Shown here piece by piece: positions 1 through 5,797 of a DNA stretch of 5,975 nucleotides. Position numbers and translations under genes: made by a program. The DNA is from Spirochaetaceae bacterium. Lineage in GTDB: Bacteria > Spirochaetota > Spirochaetia > Treponematales > Breznakiellaceae. The stretch covers positions 1 to 5,975 of the forward strand of contig JAIRPM010000151.1 of NCBI GenBank assembly GCA_031257075.1. Reading direction: 5' to 3'. Every line of letters begins with the position of its first letter. Within the stretch, counting starts at the first letter, position 1. The notes under the pieces were generated by a model, which saw only the letters and a program-made list of their open reading frames with translations, searched no databases and had not been told where the DNA came from.

Positions 1-653
1 TGTCCTACGGAATGGTGAATCTGCCCGAAGGCCGCATGAAAACCCGTGAAGGCACTGTGGTAGACGCGGACACGCTCCTTGATTCCTTGTCGGAAATGGC
101 AAAAGAAGAAATACGCGAAAAAGAGCGGGAAGAACTTGTCGGCGATACCGGCGCCGTTGCTGAAAAAATAGCGCTGGGCGCTGTACATTACTATCTGCTA
201 CAGGTGTCTCCAGAACGGGAAATGCTCTTCAATCCCAAAGAAAGCCTTTCATTTAACGGAAATACCGGCCCCTATTTGCAGTATATGGGGGCGCGTATTT
301 CATCATTACTGAAAAAAGCGGAAGACAACGGATACAAAACAGCGGATTTTGATATATCATTTTTTGATACCTATACCGCTGTACTACATGACGGCGAATG
401 GGAAATTCTAAAAACACTCGCCCGCTGGCAGGAATCTCTCGCGCTTGCCGCAAAAAAATACAATCCGCAGATTATTGCGCTCTGGATATACGAACTTTCC
501 AAAAACTTTAGCCGGTTTTATCATGATTATCCCATTCTTGCTGCCGGCGATGACACCGTTATCCGTTTCCGGCTTGCTCTTTGCAAAGCGGTGCGGGACG
601 CGCTGCGTTCCGCTCTGGAACTTATTGGGGTGCCGTTTTTAGAGGCGATGTAA
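1..653 (+). CDS. argS: Arginyl-tRNA synthetase, C-terminal part (5' end outside window)
   Basis: Cytoplasmic class I aminoacyl-tRNA synthetase that charges tRNA-Arg with arginine. The reading frame is open from the left edge (first whole codon at 3) to TAA at 651-653, giving 216 visible residues; the catalytic N-terminal half with the HIGH motif lies outside the window. The visible start, SYGMVNLPEGRMKTREGTVV, is the segment around the KMSKS loop, here in the divergent form MKTRE that is known in many arginyl-tRNA synthetases. After a charged helix comes FNGNTGPYLQYMGARI, which marks the entry to the all-helical DALR anticodon-binding domain. That domain runs to the end, with the usual hydrophobic finish (ALELIGVPFLEAM). 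The first ATG at 12 is internal and is not the start. The stop is 10 bases before the next gene, with no terminator between, so the two are probably co-transcribed. The identification is secure. Confidence 0.95.
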   Translation, partial: SYGMVNLPEGRMKTREGTVVDADTLLDSLSEMAKEEIREKEREELVGDTGAVAEKIALGAVHYYLLQVSPEREMLFNPKESLSFNGNTGPYLQYMGARISSLLKKAEDNGYKTADFDISFFDTYTAVLHDGEWEILKTLARWQESLALAAKKYNPQIIALWIYELSKNFSRFYHDYPILAAGDDTVIRFRLALCKAVRDALRSALELIGVPFLEAM

Positions 654-663
654 ATTTATCATT

Positions 664-1215
664 ATGAAAAAATACGTTGAATTGTTTTTTATTTTTGTGA
701 AAACCGGCAGTATCGCGTTTGGAGGCGGATACGCGATATTGCCCCTGATTGAACGGGAATTTATCGAACGGCGCGGATGGCTTACGCGGGACGAGGCACT
801 GGAATATATGACCATAGCACAGGTAACGCCCGGTATTATCGCGGTAAATGTGTGTACTTTTATTGGCAATAAACGCGCGGGGCCGGTGGGCGGCATTATT
901 GCTACGCTGGGCTTTATTCTTCCCGGCGTAACGTTTATCGGCATCATAGCGGCGTTTCTCCGCAATTTTGCCGAAATTGCCGTTGTCCGCCATGCTTTTG
1001 CCGGCATACGCCTTGCCGCCGCCGCGCTTATCGCCAGCGCTTTAGTTAAAATGTTTGCGGGCTTATACAAAAAAGAAGCCGGCGCGCTGAAAAACGCGCT
1101 TTCATTGGGTTTGTGCGCCATTAGTTTTACGCTTTCGGCGGTTTTCAAAACGAATCCGGTTTTTATCGTACTGGGAGCAGGTATGTTGGGGCTGGTATTG
1201 CGCGGAAAACTCTAA
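664..1215 (+). CDS. Half-length chromate transporter (CHR) family membrane protein
   Basis: A 183-residue inner-membrane protein of the CHR family. Characterised members export chromate by anion transport, but the substrate of short members is often unknown. Family signatures in order are AFGGGYAILPLIERE (about residues 18-32), a short WLTRDEALEYM segment, IAQVTPGIIAVN (51-62), and a small-residue-rich membrane segment ending in LGFILPG (82-88). Hydrophobic stretches follow at about 88-99, 112-130, 145-160 and 166-180. Full-length CHR proteins have two such halves, about 400 residues in all; this is one half, of the short-chain type, and its GGGYAILPLIERE form is the one usual in the second half. 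Short-chain genes commonly come as adjacent pairs, but no partner is seen here. It starts 10 bases after argS with only a weak, distant Shine-Dalgarno (AGAGG near 641), so translation may depend on coupling. The family call is secure; chromate as substrate is not shown. Confidence 0.92.
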   Translation: MKKYVELFFIFVKTGSIAFGGGYAILPLIEREFIERRGWLTRDEALEYMTIAQVTPGIIAVNVCTFIGNKRAGPVGGIIATLGFILPGVTFIGIIAAFLRNFAEIAVVRHAFAGIRLAAAALIASALVKMFAGLYKKEAGALKNALSLGLCAISFTLSAVFKTNPVFIVLGAGMLGLVLRGKL

Positions 1216-1234
1216 GCGCCGGCTTCCTTTTTTT
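1213..1234 (+). terminator. Weak intrinsic-terminator candidate after the CHR gene
   Basis: A 4-bp stem AAGC/GCTT (1214-1217 with 1222-1225, loop GCCG) overlaps the stop codon and is followed two bases later by seven Ts (1228-1234). The stem is short for an efficient terminator, so some read-through into the next gene is possible. No better termination signal occurs before 1390. Confidence 0.35.
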
Positions 1235-1274
1235 ACAGTTTCAGATTAGTATAAAAATCAATCGCAAAATGCGG

Positions 1275-1302
1275 TTGACACGAACCTTCGATTCGATGCA
1301 AT
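1275..1302 (+). promoter_or_regulatory. Candidate promoter for the NlpE-like lipoprotein gene
   Basis: A perfect -35 hexamer TTGACA (1275-1280) is followed after 16 bases by TGCAAT (1297-1302), a 4-of-6 match to the -10 consensus. Two small dyads flank or occupy it: CGCA-AAA-TGCG (1263-1273) just upstream of the -35, and CGAA...TTCG (1281-1295) in the spacer. Either could be a repressor site, but this is inference. Transcription from here would begin near 1309 and give a leader of about 80 nt that contains the whole 1335-1370 hairpin. A second, poorer candidate is TTGCCT (1310-1315) with TATAGA (1331-1336) at 15-base spacing. Confidence 0.4.
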
Positions 1303-1334
1303 GACCCGGTTGCCTTATATTTTTGTAAATTATA

Positions 1335-1370
1335 GAAGTAATCGCGGAACTGAAGTTCTGCAATTATTTC
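1335..1370 (+). repeat. 16-bp inverted repeat (leader stem-loop) upstream of the lipoprotein RBS
   Basis: The left arm at 1335-1350 (GAAGTAATCGCGGAAC) and right arm at 1355-1370 (GTTCTGCAATTATTTC) pair over 16 positions: 13 Watson-Crick pairs, two G-U pairs and one C-A mismatch, closed by the tetraloop TGAA. The right arm ends 8 bases before the Shine-Dalgarno AGGAG (1379-1383). It has no T run, so it is unlikely to be a terminator. It may protect the mRNA, modulate translation or be bound as DNA by a regulator. Confidence 0.6.
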
Positions 1371-1389
1371 AATAAGTTAGGAGATATGT

Positions 1390-1815
1390 ATGAAAAAAGC
1401 AATTGTTGTGCTGATGGCAGCGTTTTTTGTTCTTGGACTGGGCGCTTGCAAACCAAAGAACCAGTCTGCCGGTGTTGCCGTAGATGCTGCCCACAATTCA
1501 ATGAACAGCGTTAATTGGGACGGCGTTTATACGGGAACTATTCCTGCGGCGGACGGGCCGGGCATCAATGTCAAATTAACACTCAATCCCGACGAATCGT
1601 ATGAAATAACATACGAGTATATTGACAGGGAAAGCGTTTTCACCGCTTCTGGAAAATTCGGATGGGATGAAACCGGCAGTATTATTACGCTGGACACACG
1701 GGAATTTGCCCGTTTTTACCAAGTTGGTGAAAACATGCTCTTTCAACTAGACACAGAAGGCAATCCGATAACCGGCCTCCTTGCCGACAATTACCGGCTG
1801 TTCAAAACACTCTAA
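1390..1815 (+). CDS. NlpE-like lipoprotein (N-terminal domain only, CXXC motif absent)
   Basis: A small envelope lipoprotein of 141 residues. Residues 1-19 are a signal peptide (KK, hydrophobic core, LGA) with the lipidated cysteine at C20. After a polar linker, residues 43-139 match the N-terminal domain of NlpE: WDGVYTGTIPAADGPGI (43-59), LTLNPDESYEITYEYI, a WDETGSIITL strand pair, and YQVGENMLFQLDTEGNPITG with LADNYRLFK at the end. In E. coli, NlpE is an outer-membrane lipoprotein that signals surface and copper stress to Cpx. It has a second OB-fold domain, missing here, and a CXXC pair, which here is A53 and G56. A metal-binding role by that motif is therefore unlikely. Start: AGGAG (1379-1383) lies six bases before ATG. 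The gene appears monocistronic, between a promoter region and a strong stem-loop. Family assignment is good; function is unknown. Confidence 0.87.
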   Translation: MKKAIVVLMAAFFVLGLGACKPKNQSAGVAVDAAHNSMNSVNWDGVYTGTIPAADGPGINVKLTLNPDESYEITYEYIDRESVFTASGKFGWDETGSIITLDTREFARFYQVGENMLFQLDTEGNPITGLLADNYRLFKTL

Positions 1816-1860
1816 GAAGCACCGATTAAATTCCATCGAGGATTTAATCGGTACTTCTTA
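1813..1860 (+). terminator. 19-bp stem-loop spanning the lipoprotein stop codon
   Basis: Arms at 1813-1831 and 1842-1860 are complementary at 18 of 19 positions (one C-A mismatch at 1820/1853), with a 10-base loop TCCATCGAGG. The left arm begins with the TAA stop codon of the lipoprotein gene. No T run follows (the next bases are CCCCG), so it is not a textbook intrinsic terminator. It could end transcription inefficiently, stabilise the mRNA 3' end, or be part of a repeat. The dyad itself is certain; its role is not. Confidence 0.6.
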
Positions 1861-1862
1861 CC

Positions 1863-1894
1863 CCGTATTTGCGCAATGAAATGAGCAAATACGG
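1863..1894 (+). repeat. Perfect 10-bp inverted repeat
   Basis: CCGTATTTGC (1863-1872) and GCAAATACGG (1885-1894) are exact inverted complements around a 12-base loop. The dyad begins two bases after the preceding 19-bp stem-loop, so the two would stack back to back in RNA. No T run follows, so a terminator is unlikely. Confidence 0.65.
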
Positions 1895-1907
1895 TAGGAA
1901 ACGTTGG

Positions 1908-1937
1908 TTAGAGGCAATTTAATCAGCGTTGCCCTAA
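1908..1937 (+). repeat. 9-bp bulged inverted repeat
   Basis: TTAG-A-GGCAA (1908-1917) pairs with TTGCCCTAA (1929-1937), with A1912 bulged and an 11-base loop. The loop edge holds ATTTAATC (1917-1924), which also occurs in the right arm of the 1813-1860 stem (1842-1849). The loop could therefore pair with that stem's left arm as a pseudoknot; this is inference. Confidence 0.5.
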
Positions 1938-1991
1938 GGAAGCAAAGCATCCGCCAGCAGACGGCTCCCTTGCTATTGCCCGGCACATCTT

Positions 1992-2010
1992 GTTTTGTTC
2001 CACGCAAAAC
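1992..2010 (+). repeat. Short 6-bp inverted repeat
   Basis: GTTTTG (1992-1997) and CAAAAC (2005-2010) are exact inverted complements with a 7-base loop TTCCACG. It is AT-rich and weak alone, but continues the series of dyads in this gap. Confidence 0.4.
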
Positions 2011-2026
2011 TTCTTGACTAATGTCT

Positions 2027-2050
2027 CCGCCGCACACCAGGCGTGGGCGG
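2027..2050 (+). repeat. GC-rich 8-bp stem-loop with one bulge
   Basis: CCGCC-G-CAC (2027-2035) pairs with GTGGGCGG (2043-2050): eight mostly G-C pairs, G2032 bulged, loop ACCAGGC. It is flanked by GTCT (2023-2026) and AGAC (2059-2062), which could close an outer stem. It is the most stable of the dyads inside the gap for its length. Confidence 0.5.
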
Positions 2051-2260
2051 CAATTCCCAGACTGTCGGAAAAACAATTGCATTGAAATCAGGAGAAACAG
2101 AAACACGTTTGCTGAAGACGGCGGCCGTTTGGGCTATGCCAAAATTGGCGGCGCAAACATCTTCAAAAGCGACTCGGGGCAAACGGGTGTCGGTCAGGCA
2201 ACGGTAAAGTAGTTGTCTCCTACACGCCACAACCGGTTTTTTATGCTCGTGGTACTCTTG

Positions 2261-2303
2261 TTTTTTTTTTTCGTGTGTGGCACACTAAGTCAAATTTTAT
2301 GAT
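2261..2303 (+). promoter_or_regulatory. Candidate promoter with T11 tract for the substrate-binding protein gene
   Basis: TATGAT (2298-2303) is a 5-of-6 match to the -10 hexamer. The -35 position (about 2275-2280, GTGTGG) has no good hexamer, but is preceded directly by eleven Ts (2261-2271), which could act like an UP element or DNA bend. A small dyad GTGTG-TGG-CACAC (2273-2285) sits over the -35 position and may be an operator or chance. Transcription would start near 2310, a short distance before the ribosome binding site. Confidence 0.35.
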
Positions 2304-2330
2304 AAAACTGTTTATTAAGGGGAGGTTTCC

Positions 2331-3491
2331 ATGAAAACAGTAAAAATTGCCGGAATAGCGCTTCTAATAGCGGCTCTTTTTTTCGGTATGATTGCCTGCG
2401 CCAAAAAAGATGCCGCAGGCGATGTTGTCAAAATCGGCGTGTTTGAGCCGCTTACCGGCGCGAATGCGGCGGGGGGCGCTATGGAATTGGAAGGTATACG
2501 CCTTGCCAATGAACTTTATCCTACCGTTACGGTAGATGGCAAAACCTACAAAGTTGAACTTGTTGTTGCCGACAACAAAAGTGAAAAGGTTGATGCAGCC
2601 AATGCTGTTGAACGGCTTATCAACAATGACAAGGTAACACTGATTCTCGGCTCGTGGGGTTCGTCTCTTGCTATGGCCGGCGGCGAAATTGCCAAAGACG
2701 CGAAGATTCCTGTTATTGGCCTTTCTTGTACGAATCCGCTTGTTACTGCCGGCAATGACTTTTATTTCCGCATTTGCTTTATCGACCCGTTTCAGGGAAG
2801 AGTAATGGCCAACTATGCGTTCAATGAGGCCAAAGCAAAAACCGCAGTCATTGTGCAGGAAGTTTCCAACGATTATTCCGTAGGGCTGGCTAAATTCTTC
2901 AAGGACACATTTACCGAACTAACCGGCAATCCGGATTCCGTGCTTACTGTAGTCAATTACAACACCGGCGACCAGGACTTTAGCGCGCAATTAACCGCTA
3001 TCAAACCGTTGAATGCCGATGTGATTTTTGCGCCGGGCAATTACACCGAGTCGGCGCTTATAATAAGCCAGGCGCGCCAGCAGGGCATTACGGCGCCGTT
3101 CATCGGCGGCGATACATGGGAAACGCCGGAATTTGTTGACGTAGGTAAAAAAGATGTAGAAGGCGCGGTTTTCTCCACATTTTTTGCCAGTGAATATGCC
3201 ACATCGCCTGTAGCTGAAAAATTCCTGAGTGAATATGCCAAGAAATACAAGAAAGACCCCGCCGCCGTTACCGCACTTGGTTTTGACGGCTATCTTGTCG
3301 CGCTTGACGCTATAACCCGCGCCGGTTCTACCGACCCGGTAAAAGTGCGCGATGCTGTCGCTCAAACGCAAGGATTTGAAGGGGTTACCGGCGCTACTAC
3401 GTTGGATACCAACGGTGATGCCCATAAAGGCGCGTTTTTGAAAATAGTAGAAAACGGTAAATTTGTATTCGAAACATTTGTAAACCCTTAG
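2331..3491 (+). CDS. Branched-chain amino-acid/amide-type ABC transporter substrate-binding lipoprotein
   Basis: An extracytoplasmic receptor of 386 residues with the periplasmic-binding type 1 fold (LivJ/Peripla_BP_6 group), which delivers leucine/isoleucine/valine, amides or related solutes to an ABC importer. Residues 1-22 are a lipoprotein signal peptide ending GMIA before C23, so it is membrane-anchored. The mature domain starts with VVKIGVFEPLTGANAAGGAMELEGIRLA (32-59), the family's first strand and ligand loop. It continues with VELVVADNKSEKVDAANAVERLI (75-97), the hinge-side ILGSWGSS (105-112), IPVIGLSCTNP (126-136), the lobe-crossing AVIVQEVSNDYSVGLAKFF (172-190), DVIFAPGNYTESALIISQARQQGI (230-253) and LGFDGYLVALDAI (316-328). 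Length is normal. Start: strong AAGGGGAGG (2317-2325), five bases before ATG. No permease or ATPase gene follows; the next gene, 10 bases on, is DUF58. Ligand not predictable. Confidence 0.94.
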   Translation: MKTVKIAGIALLIAALFFGMIACAKKDAAGDVVKIGVFEPLTGANAAGGAMELEGIRLANELYPTVTVDGKTYKVELVVADNKSEKVDAANAVERLINNDKVTLILGSWGSSLAMAGGEIAKDAKIPVIGLSCTNPLVTAGNDFYFRICFIDPFQGRVMANYAFNEAKAKTAVIVQEVSNDYSVGLAKFFKDTFTELTGNPDSVLTVVNYNTGDQDFSAQLTAIKPLNADVIFAPGNYTESALIISQARQQGITAPFIGGDTWETPEFVDVGKKDVEGAVFSTFFASEYATSPVAEKFLSEYAKKYKKDPAAVTALGFDGYLVALDAITRAGSTDPVKVRDAVAQTQGFEGVTGATTLDTNGDAHKGAFLKIVENGKFVFETFVNP

Positions 3492-3501
3492 CACGAAGCC
3501 A

Positions 3502-4377
3502 GTGAACCGCGCCGATATTATCAGGAAAATAGCAACATTTCCGCTCAAATCGGCCGCACTGGCGGAAGACATTTTATCGGGCGGATTCCGCTCGGTATTC
3601 AAAGGCAACGGCATTGAATTCGATGAAGTTCGCCGTTACGAACCGGGCGATGATGTGCGTTCCATAGACCGTAACGTAAGCGCCCGTTTTGGAACTCCTT
3701 ATATTAAACTTTACCGCGAAGACCATGAGTTATGTGTTTGTATCATCATAGACTGTTCGGCAAGTATGTTTGCGGGAGGCAGCGCCCGGCAATCCCGGTA
3801 TGAGCAAGCCGTGCTTGCCGCCGCCCTCATTGCCTTTTCCGCAGAACGTTCAGGGCAGCGGCTTTGCGGGCTTTTCTTTGACAATGAACCTCGTGTTGTC
3901 TTCAAACCGCAACGCGGGAGAGCGCATACTATGGCTATGCTTAGCGCCGCGCTCGCCGCCCGCCCCGCAGACAGCGGAACTTCGCTTGCCGCCGCTATTA
4001 AATGCGCCAATAACATTCTTAAGCGGCGCAGCCTTGTTGTGCTTATATCCGATTTTTTGTCTGTTGAATGGGAACGCGATTTTGGCGCGCTCTGTTCAAA
4101 GCATGATTGCATCGCGATTCGTATAAAAGACCCCATCGAGGAAAATTTCCCATCCGCCGGGCTTATTCCAATAATGGATGCTGAAACGAGCGCATCGGTA
4201 CTTGCCGCTTCCAATTCTTTGTCATGGCGGCTGTCATGGCAGGATTGGCACAAAGAACGAAGGCAACTTTGGGCGGCTATCTGCAAAGCGCAGGGCGCAG
4301 CCGAAGTGGAAATTTCTACCGATGAAGATACCGCTCTTAGCCTGCAACGTTTTTTCCGCAGCCGCCGGTTCCGTTGA
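3502..4377 (+). CDS. DUF58 domain protein with von Willebrand A-like MIDAS
   Basis: A 291-residue protein of the DUF58 family, proteins with a vWA-like metal-binding fold, usually encoded next to MoxR-type AAA+ ATPases and thought to act with them in envelope or complex-assembly processes. The family core FRSVFKGNGIEFDEVRRYEPGDDVRSID (29-56) is clear. It is followed by RNVSARFGTPYIKLYRE, where the normally conserved Trp after ID is R57. The MIDAS motif DCSAS (D84, S86, S88) is intact, with likely further ligands T160 (DSGTSLAAA) and D184 (LVVLISDF). No signal peptide or membrane segment is seen, so it is probably cytoplasmic. GTG at 3502 is the start: the frame upstream is closed at 3481-3483 with no ATG, and the N-terminus MNRADIIRKI fits the family. 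It lacks a clear Shine-Dalgarno and lies 10 bases after the binding-protein gene, suggesting translational coupling. MoxR and BatA/BatB genes are absent from the window. Confidence 0.92.
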   Translation: MNRADIIRKIATFPLKSAALAEDILSGGFRSVFKGNGIEFDEVRRYEPGDDVRSIDRNVSARFGTPYIKLYREDHELCVCIIIDCSASMFAGGSARQSRYEQAVLAAALIAFSAERSGQRLCGLFFDNEPRVVFKPQRGRAHTMAMLSAALAARPADSGTSLAAAIKCANNILKRRSLVVLISDFLSVEWERDFGALCSKHDCIAIRIKDPIEENFPSAGLIPIMDAETSASVLAASNSLSWRLSWQDWHKERRQLWAAICKAQGAAEVEISTDEDTALSLQRFFRSRRFR

Positions 4378-4428
4378 AAAAGCGCCGCCCTCACAATACC
4401 GTATAAGAAAGATATCGCAGCCGTAACT

Positions 4429-5730
4429 TTATCCGTTTTGAACAGGCGGAAGCGCTTTAATCCCTCTGAAAAACATCGCTAGAGAATGAAAAAAACGTTT
4501 TATCGCTCCGGCGCGCTGAATGTCCTCCTGCCCCAAAAGGCTAATAGTTGCCAGTACGCCGGCGCTATCGCTAAGAACAAGAGCGCCGGTTTTCATGCCG
4601 GCGGCAAGCGGGGCACATAAACCGGCAATGTAGGTTGTTTCTATGCGGACATCATCACCGCGCTCCTTGGGAATTGTAACAGATAATTCCGCGCCATTGT
4701 TAATAGCAGCAGCCATCCCGGCATCCGTCAAAAGAGCGGGGCGTACAGGCAGACGGTTTTGACGGCCTTTCCAAATTTTTGCGTCACGGATAGGGGGCAG
4801 CGTAACGCGCAATGTTCTAAAATTGGAAAAACCATAGTCGAAAAGTTTACGGGCATCTTCGGTACGGGCGCGGTCTCCCCAGCGGGGGCCTAGTTCGGCG
4901 GGAACGCCTAGAATAACAGCAATGTAACGGGTACCATCCCGCAGAGCGGTGGCAGCAAGATTATAGCCGGACTCATCAATATAGCCTGTTTTCAAACCGT
5001 CAGCGCCGGGGTATGAATTTAAAATACTTATATGATTGACTTGTTTAATGGTTCCCGGCTTTTTCTGTAAATTGCCGCTTAGGTTATGCGCTTGCGGGTA
5101 AGCAAATTCCGGCACCGTATGGTACTCGGGCAAATTTTCCGGGTAGGCTTTGATATATTCGCGGCAAAAACGGGCAAATTCAGCCGCCGTTGTAATATTG
5201 TTTTCGTCAATACCAGACGGCTCCACAAAACGGGTCTTTTTCAAACCAAGCCGGGCGGCTTCGTTGTTCATAACATCCGCAAATTGGGCAATGCTGGGGG
5301 CAAAGCGCAAAGCAACCGCTACGGCGGCATCATTGCCGGAAGGTATAGCAAGCCCTAAAAAAAGTTCACGGAGCGTAACGATTTGCCCCTGAGCCAAAAA
5401 CATCAGACTTGAACGGGGTGGCTGATTTACCGCCCAACTTTCCGGCGGCAACGGGACAGGTTCGTCAAGTGAAACTCCCCGCAAAGCCGCCAGTTTTTGT
5501 CCCGCATATATTGTCATAAGTTTGGCAAGGGATGCGGGCGGCACCGGCATGTCTGGGTTTTTGGCAAAGAGATACGCGCCGCTCGATGCGTCCATAAGCA
5601 CCGCGGATTTTGCGGCCAATTCCGCGGCATCTGGCGGCGCAATTGTTTCTGCGCTTTCTGCCGACGGTTTTTGAAAAGTAAAAAGCAACAATGCCGTAAT
5701 CAACCGGATGTACTTGTTTGTTTTTATCAT
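4429..5730 (-). CDS. D-alanyl-D-alanine carboxypeptidase (PBP5/DacF type, peptidase S11)
   Basis: A periplasmic low-molecular-weight penicillin-binding protein of 433 residues that removes the terminal D-Ala from peptidoglycan pentapeptides and so limits cross-linking. An N-terminal signal peptide (hydrophobic about 8-19; cleavage likely after A24 or A27) precedes the catalytic domain. All three active-site motifs are present: SLAK (S67 nucleophile, K70), SGN (131-133) and KTG (247-249). The surrounding blocks are typical: AAKSAVLMDASSGAYLFAKN, PPASLAKLMT, LAIPSGNDAAVA and GADGLKTGYIDESGYN. Residues about 305-400 form the PBP5 C-terminal beta domain. Residues 405-426 (QRAGAIKRFFHSLAMFFRGIKA) can form the amphipathic helix that anchors such enzymes to the membrane. 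Start: AGGAA (complement of 5741-5745) lies 10 bases before ATG, with a good promoter upstream. It converges on the DUF58 gene with a 51-bp gap in which I see no clear terminator. Which dac paralogue it is cannot be told. Confidence 0.95.
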   Translation of the reverse strand: MIKTNKYIRLITALLLFTFQKPSAESAETIAPPDAAELAAKSAVLMDASSGAYLFAKNPDMPVPPASLAKLMTIYAGQKLAALRGVSLDEPVPLPPESWAVNQPPRSSLMFLAQGQIVTLRELFLGLAIPSGNDAAVAVALRFAPSIAQFADVMNNEAARLGLKKTRFVEPSGIDENNITTAAEFARFCREYIKAYPENLPEYHTVPEFAYPQAHNLSGNLQKKPGTIKQVNHISILNSYPGADGLKTGYIDESGYNLAATALRDGTRYIAVILGVPAELGPRWGDRARTEDARKLFDYGFSNFRTLRVTLPPIRDAKIWKGRQNRLPVRPALLTDAGMAAAINNGAELSVTIPKERGDDVRIETTYIAGLCAPLAAGMKTGALVLSDSAGVLATISLLGQEDIQRAGAIKRFFHSLAMFFRGIKALPPVQNG

Positions 5731-5768
5731 AAAATTTAAATTCCTGCTTTCTTTCGCAATTACCGCAA

Positions 5769-5797
5769 ATTATACTTTTTGCCGGTTTATTTATCCA
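5769..5797 (-). promoter_or_regulatory. Sigma-70-type promoter of the carboxypeptidase gene
   Basis: On the - strand the -10 is an exact TATAAT (complement of 5769-5774). It lies 17 bases downstream of TGGATA (complement of 5792-5797), a 4-of-6 match to the -35 consensus. Transcription should start near 5762, giving a 5' leader of about 30 nt that includes the AGGAA ribosome binding site. This is the best promoter match in the window. Confidence 0.65.

Larger units (their letters stand above)
1861..2316. other. Stem-loop-rich intergenic region without a credible gene
   Basis: About 456 bases separate the lipoprotein hairpin from the ribosome binding site of the next gene. Open frames exist on both strands (82 codons at 2106-1858 and 70 codons at 2230-2018 on -, 63 codons at 2021-2212 on +). 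None has a good ribosome binding site, recognisable domain or protein-like character. Instead the region is dense in dyads: 1863-1894, 1908-1937, 1992-2010, 2027-2050 and an imperfect one around 2118-2152. It ends in an 11-T run. It may be a dispersed repeat, a non-coding RNA or a decayed gene; the sequence alone does not decide. Confidence 0.5.

Noticed and set aside
622..1148. Two overlapping - strand open frames (123 and 169 codons) opposite the CHR gene.
   Set aside because: They are antisense to a clearly conserved membrane protein, lack family features and owe their length to the codon bias of the + strand gene.
1858..2230. Short - strand frames (82 and 70 codons) and a + strand frame (63 codons) in the intergenic gap.
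   Set aside because: They overlap each other, lack good ribosome binding sites and known domains, and cover strong dyads. They are described as part of the gap rather than called as genes.
2193..2240. A + strand stretch reading GNGKVVVSYTPQ, reminiscent of the last strand of glycine-rich secreted proteins.
   Set aside because: Only about a dozen residues resemble anything and the upstream frame does not continue the likeness. Too little for a pseudogene call.
2225..2271. CCAC...GTGG pairing followed by the T11 run as an intrinsic terminator.
   Set aside because: Only four base pairs with a loop of about 18 bases, and eight bases between stem and T run. The tract's position before a -10 element fits a promoter role better.
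2991..3614. A - strand open frame of 207 codons spanning the end of the binding protein gene and the start of DUF58.
   Set aside because: It crosses two well-supported + strand genes and has no recognisable domain; a shadow frame.
3711..4394. A - strand open frame of 227 codons opposite DUF58.
   Set aside because: DUF58 has intact signatures on the + strand; the antisense translation is Ser/Arg/Ala-rich with no motif.
4378..4428. The 51-bp convergent gap as a shared bidirectional terminator, or the start of a further + strand gene at TTG 4374.
   Set aside because: No dyad with a T run is visible on either strand, and the TTG frame stops after ten codons.
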